A DNA stretch of 17,690 bases from an uncultured Eubacteriaceae bacterium (GTDB lineage Bacteria; Bacillota; Clostridia; Lachnospirales; Lachnospiraceae): the NCBI GenBank assembly GCA_945938055.1, contig CAMEUH010000026.1:1-17690 (forward strand). Reading direction: 5' to 3'. Positions 14,826-17,690 of the stretch are shown in pieces. The notes under the pieces were generated by a model. The model made no database searches. It was not told the DNA's origin and saw nothing but the letters and a program-made list of their open reading frames with translations. The position numbers were made by a program, and so were the translations under genes. The stretch's first letter is position 1, and every line of letters begins with the position of its first letter.

Positions 14826-14906
14826 AACTTTCTGTTGGTACAATCGTATAAAAGTTTTTTTAGACTGGCAAAAAAACAATTTCGGTGGTAAAATAGTTCA
14901 TTATAG

Positions 14907-15494
14907 CTATGACAAAATATAATGAAAAGAGCCGAAGCGTTTTTTGATATTACCCTCTGCATCGAAAAGATGACTGACACGGTAAGCCTCAATATTGGCA
15001 TCGCGTTCTTCGTCAATAGAGAGAATGCCGGTTACATCCTGTTCATAATGCTCATCATCAAAAAGATAAAATTCGTATTTTAAACCGAGCCGTGAAAATA
15101 AATAGCGCGGCAAATCGTTGTAGAAAGGTATGGAACGGGTCCAGTTCATGTTGTCGGCATCAATCGGAGAGAGGATGCCATGAATTCTCGCAAAAGGGGT
15201 CTTAAAATGCTTCAGAAGGGCAATCATCATTTCTGTTCCATGATGATAGTCTTTATCAGATCCTCCGGTTAAAAAATCACAAATTTTCAGTTCATTTTTG
15301 GAAATGGAAAAACGTAACCGTGATACCTCTTCCCCATTTTCATATTCCACGAAAATAGAGGCATCTTCCGGTGAAATGCCATAGGTATGAACAAATGTAT
15401 GAGAAACCCTGTGCTTGGAATAAGCAGCAGAGGTGTTTGTTACGGTAGTATTCGGTTTTGGCGGATTTTTTCTAAAAATATTTAGGAAACTCAT
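14907..15494 (-). CDS. GNAT-like hypothetical protein
   Basis: A 195-residue protein from the ATG at 15494-15492, chosen because GGAGGAA (complement of 15501-15507) sits 7 nt ahead; longer in-frame starts lack a site. Residues 1-30 are basic and disordered-looking. From about 40 on, the order of elements resembles an acetyltransferase fold: a strand LRFSISKNELKICDF, then GTEMMIALLKHF as a helix in the CoA-loop place, then ARIHGILSPIDADN and a late FYNDLPRYLFSRLGLKYEFYLF that mimics the FY-x(n)-LGF ending. The classical Q/R-x-x-G-x-G/A loop is not clear, so catalytic activity is doubtful. The last codons (HYILS, stop) overlap the right copy of the 14-bp repeat. It is divergent from the patatin gene. 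Confidence 0.75.
   Translation of the reverse strand: MSFLNIFRKNPPKPNTTVTNTSAAYSKHRVSHTFVHTYGISPEDASIFVEYENGEEVSRLRFSISKNELKICDFLTGGSDKDYHHGTEMMIALLKHFKTPFARIHGILSPIDADNMNWTRSIPFYNDLPRYLFSRLGLKYEFYLFDDEHYEQDVTGILSIDEERDANIEAYRVSHLFDAEGNIKKRFGSFHYILS
14910..14923 (+). repeat. Right copy of the 14-bp direct repeat flanking the island
   Basis: TGACAAAATATAAT, identical to 4487-4500. It covers the codons for the last residues of the minus-strand gene (stop at 14909-14907), at the place where composition returns from very low to moderate GC. Confidence 0.5.
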
Positions 15495-15595
15495 ATGCTC
15501 TTCCTCCAACTCCATACTAGCATTATTATAAATCAGCTTGGAATAAAAATCTACCATAAAATGATAAAATAGAGTGAAAGGAAGGAAAAAAGAAA

Positions 15596-16441
15596 ATGAC
15601 ACAAAAAGGACTTGTTCTGGAAGGTGGGGGAATGCGCGGGATTTATACGGCAGGAGTGCTGGATGTGTTTATGGAAAACCAGATTCATTTTGACGGAGTC
15701 ATTGGAGTGTCAGCAGGAGCCGTACATGGATGTTCGTATATTTCCGGACAAAAGGGAAGGAATATCCGATATTATAAGAAATACTGCAGGGATAAACGAT
15801 TCATGAGCTTTCGGAATATTCTTCTGACCGGGGATATTGCCGGTGAACAGTTCTGTTATCACGAATTACCGGAGAAGCTGGACCCCTATGATTATGATGC
15901 ATTTAATACATCCGATACAAAATTTTATGTTACCTGCAGCAATCTGGAAACCGGTAAACCGGAATATCTTCAGCTTACCGACATGAAAAAGGAGATTGAC
16001 CTGATGCGGGCATCAGCATCCCTTCCATATGTCTCAAGGATTGTAAATGCAAACGGAATGAAGCTTCTGGATGGTGGATGTACAGACAGCATTCCGGTTA
16101 CGGCATTCCGAAAAATGGGATATGAGAAATGTGTTGTGGTACTGACAAGACCGCAGGGATATGTAAAAACGCCGGAAAAAACAGCTCTTGCAAAATTCTT
16201 TTATGGGAAATATCCATTATTTATCAAGGCAATGGAGGAACGTCATAATACATATAATGAAACTATTCGGGAAATTGAAAGACTGGAACGGGAAGGAGAA
16301 ATCTTTGTCATCCGGCCGAGCAGACAGTTGAATATTAAGAGAACAGAGGCCGACCCGGAAAAACTTCAGGAAGTATATGACATTGGAGCCGAAGATGCAC
16401 AAAATCAGATGAAGCAGCTGGAAGAATGGATGGAGAGATAA
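15596..16441 (+). CDS. Patatin-like phospholipase family protein
   Basis: A 281-residue serine hydrolase. GGAAGG (15580-15585) lies about 10 nt before the ATG. The oxyanion-hole glycine run is LEGGGMRG (8-15). The nucleophile elbow is GVSAG with Ser39, and the catalytic Asp159 is in LLDGG. This is the Ser-Asp dyad of bacterial patatins (RssA/YjjU group), which hydrolyse acyl chains of phospholipids or related lipids. There is no signal peptide or membrane helix, so it should act at the inner face of the membrane. The length fits single-domain bacterial members (about 280). The physiological substrate is unknown. It lies 101 nt from the divergent GNAT-like gene and 90 nt before the aspartate kinase, which has its own promoter. 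Confidence 0.93.
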   Translation: MTQKGLVLEGGGMRGIYTAGVLDVFMENQIHFDGVIGVSAGAVHGCSYISGQKGRNIRYYKKYCRDKRFMSFRNILLTGDIAGEQFCYHELPEKLDPYDYDAFNTSDTKFYVTCSNLETGKPEYLQLTDMKKEIDLMRASASLPYVSRIVNANGMKLLDGGCTDSIPVTAFRKMGYEKCVVVLTRPQGYVKTPEKTALAKFFYGKYPLFIKAMEERHNTYNETIREIERLEREGEIFVIRPSRQLNIKRTEADPEKLQEVYDIGAEDAQNQMKQLEEWMER

Positions 16442-16465
16442 TCAAGGAAATAAGCAAAAAAATAT

Positions 16466-16493
16466 TTGCTAAAATACAATTTTGTATTATAAT
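16466..16493 (+). promoter_or_regulatory. Promoter of the aspartate kinase gene
   Basis: TTGCTA (16466-16471) and a perfect TATAAT (16488-16493) are 16 nt apart, about 39 nt before the ATG. No lysine riboswitch or T-box can fit in the short leader. Confidence 0.65.
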
Positions 16494-16531
16494 GTAAGCG
16501 GTCTTATTACAGTTGAGAAAGGAATTGTGAA

Positions 16532-17690
16532 ATGAAAAAGGTAGTTAAGTTTGGTGGAAGCTCCCTTGCCAGTGCAGAACAGTTTAAAAAGGTAGGAAGC
16601 ATTATTCAGGCAGATGAAAGCAGAAGATATGTAGTGCCATCTGCACCTGGAAAGAGATTTTCCAATGATACCAAGGTAACAGATTTGTTGTATAAATGTT
16701 ATGATGAGGCTGTTGCAGGAGAGGATGAATATAAAGAGATATTAGAAGAAATTAAGTCCAGATATAATGAAATTATTAAGGGATTAGGTCTTAGGCTTTC
16801 CTTAGATGAGGAGTTTGAAGTGATTCACACCAAGTTTCTGGAGCGTGCAGGCAGCGATTATGCGGCATCCAGAGGTGAATACTTAAACGGTATTGTTATG
16901 GCAAACTATCTGGGATATGAGTTTATTGATGCGGCAACGGTTATTTTCTTTGATGAAGATGGTAACTTTGATGCAGAAAAGACAGACATGGTGCTCTCCA
17001 GGAAACTTTCCGATGTGGAACGTGCAGTTATTCCGGGTTTCTATGGTTCTTATCCAAACGGAACAATCAAGACCTTCTCAAGAGGCGGTTCTGATGTGAC
17101 GGGTTCGATTGTGGCAAAGGCTGCCAAGGTTGATTTATATGAAAACTGGACAGATGTTTCTGGTTTCCTTACGGCAGACCCACGAATTGTTGAGAATCCG
17201 GAACCAATTAAGACGATTACTTATAAGGAATTACGTGAGCTTTCTTACATGGGAGCAACGGTTCTTCATGAAGATGCCATTTTCCCGGTTAGAAAAGAAG
17301 GAATTCCGATTAATATTAAAAATACCAATGCTCCGGAAGATGAGGGTACTCTGATTGTTGGTGATACCTGTAGAAAGCCAAAGCATACCATTACCGGTAT
17401 TGCAGGTAAAAAGGGCTTTACAGCAGTAAATATTGAAAAGGACATGATGAATTCGGAAATCGGTTTTGGACGTAAGGTTTTGCAGGTTTTTGAAGATTGT
17501 GGAATTTCCTTTGAACATATGCCATCCGGTATTGATACCATGACAATTTTTGTTCATCAGACAGAGTTTGAGGAAAAAGAACAGAAGGTATTATCCGGAA
17601 TTAATCGTCTGGCAAAACCAGATTCCATTGACCTTGCAGCGGATCTTGCACTGATTGCAGTTGTAGGAAGGGGAATGAAGTCCAATCATG
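16532..17690 (+). CDS. Aspartate kinase (partial, 3' end outside window)
   Basis: 386 codons are visible. AGAAAGGA (16516-16523) lies 8 nt before the ATG. Aspartokinase phosphorylates L-aspartate as the first step to lysine, threonine, methionine and diaminopimelate. The N-terminal KFGGSS (5-10) is the ATP/aspartate-binding signature. SRGGSDVTGS (near 189-198) and ENWTDVSGFLTADPR follow, as in the amino-acid-kinase domain. From about residue 285 an ACT regulatory region begins (HTITGIAGKKGFTAVNIEK, later FGRKVLQVFEDCGISFEHMPSG), expected to bind an end-product amino acid. Clostridial monofunctional enzymes are about 440 residues, so some 50 residues are missing. There is no sign of homoserine dehydrogenase so far. 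Which end product controls it is not visible. Confidence 0.94.
   Translation, partial: MKKVVKFGGSSLASAEQFKKVGSIIQADESRRYVVPSAPGKRFSNDTKVTDLLYKCYDEAVAGEDEYKEILEEIKSRYNEIIKGLGLRLSLDEEFEVIHTKFLERAGSDYAASRGEYLNGIVMANYLGYEFIDAATVIFFDEDGNFDAEKTDMVLSRKLSDVERAVIPGFYGSYPNGTIKTFSRGGSDVTGSIVAKAAKVDLYENWTDVSGFLTADPRIVENPEPIKTITYKELRELSYMGATVLHEDAIFPVRKEGIPINIKNTNAPEDEGTLIVGDTCRKPKHTITGIAGKKGFTAVNIEKDMMNSEIGFGRKVLQVFEDCGISFEHMPSGIDTMTIFVHQTEFEEKEQKVLSGINRLAKPDSIDLAADLALIAVVGRGMKSNH

Noticed and set aside
4470..14900. Search for integrase, transposase, tRNA, CRISPR repeats or lantibiotic modification genes (LanB, LanC, LanM, radical SAM) in the cassette.
   Set aside because: None is seen. The products are therefore more likely unmodified, and mobility rests only on the flanking repeat and base composition.
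15525..15570. Divergent promoters between the GNAT-like and patatin genes (TATAAT on the minus strand at 15530-15525, TAAAAT on the plus strand at 15565-15570).
   Set aside because: -10-like boxes exist in both directions, but -35 boxes are poor or wrongly spaced, so no firm call is made.

Overview
The window looks like a chromosomal piece of an anaerobic, low-GC Gram-positive of the Clostridia, most likely Lachnospiraceae. The grounds are strong AGGAGG-type ribosome sites, A+T-rich codon use, an AgrC-like GHKL kinase paired with a LytTR regulator, and double-glycine leaders of the YVEGGG/YVDGGG type. This placement is inferred from style, not from a marker gene.

Left flank (1-4470), moderate GC: the 5' part of a membrane sensor histidine kinase with two periplasmic-binding-protein-like sensor domains (minus strand, cut by the window edge). 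Divergent to it are a RimJ/RimL-type acetyltransferase, an overlapping RlmD-type rRNA uracil methyltransferase, and a tiny YjdJ-like GNAT protein.

Central island (about 4490-14820), visibly richer in A+T: a two-component regulatory pair (LytTR response regulator and GHKL kinase), then a LytTR-type double direct repeat with 21-bp spacing, a hairpin, and an undetected-by-size 15-codon ORF with four Trp codons. A peptidase-containing (C39) ABC exporter follows. Next come a long double-glycine precursor (9308-9709), a two-helix membrane protein, an AraC-effector/GyrI-like protein, an HlyD-family adaptor, and a Big_2 (Ig-like) membrane-anchored surface protein translationally coupled to it. A second double-glycine precursor with the same leader but an unrelated core (13626-13997) and a three-helix membrane protein end the island. 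The simplest reading is a peptide-regulated bacteriocin (or secreted peptide) production, export and immunity cassette. Each precursor is followed by a candidate immunity membrane protein, and both precursor genes share an upstream element (ACATATAT, then GGTTGCAAACA).

Right flank (14907-17690), moderate GC: a minus-strand GNAT-like hypothetical protein, a divergent patatin-like phospholipase, and the start of an aspartate kinase cut by the window end.

A 14-bp perfect direct repeat lies on both sides of the A+T-rich island (4487-4500 and 14910-14923), the right copy inside the last codons of the flanking gene. This suggests the island was inserted as a unit, although no integrase or transposase is present. 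The most interesting items are the Trp-rich mini-ORF with its operator, the Ig-like protein in the export operon, and the pair of long precursors with a common leader and promoter element.
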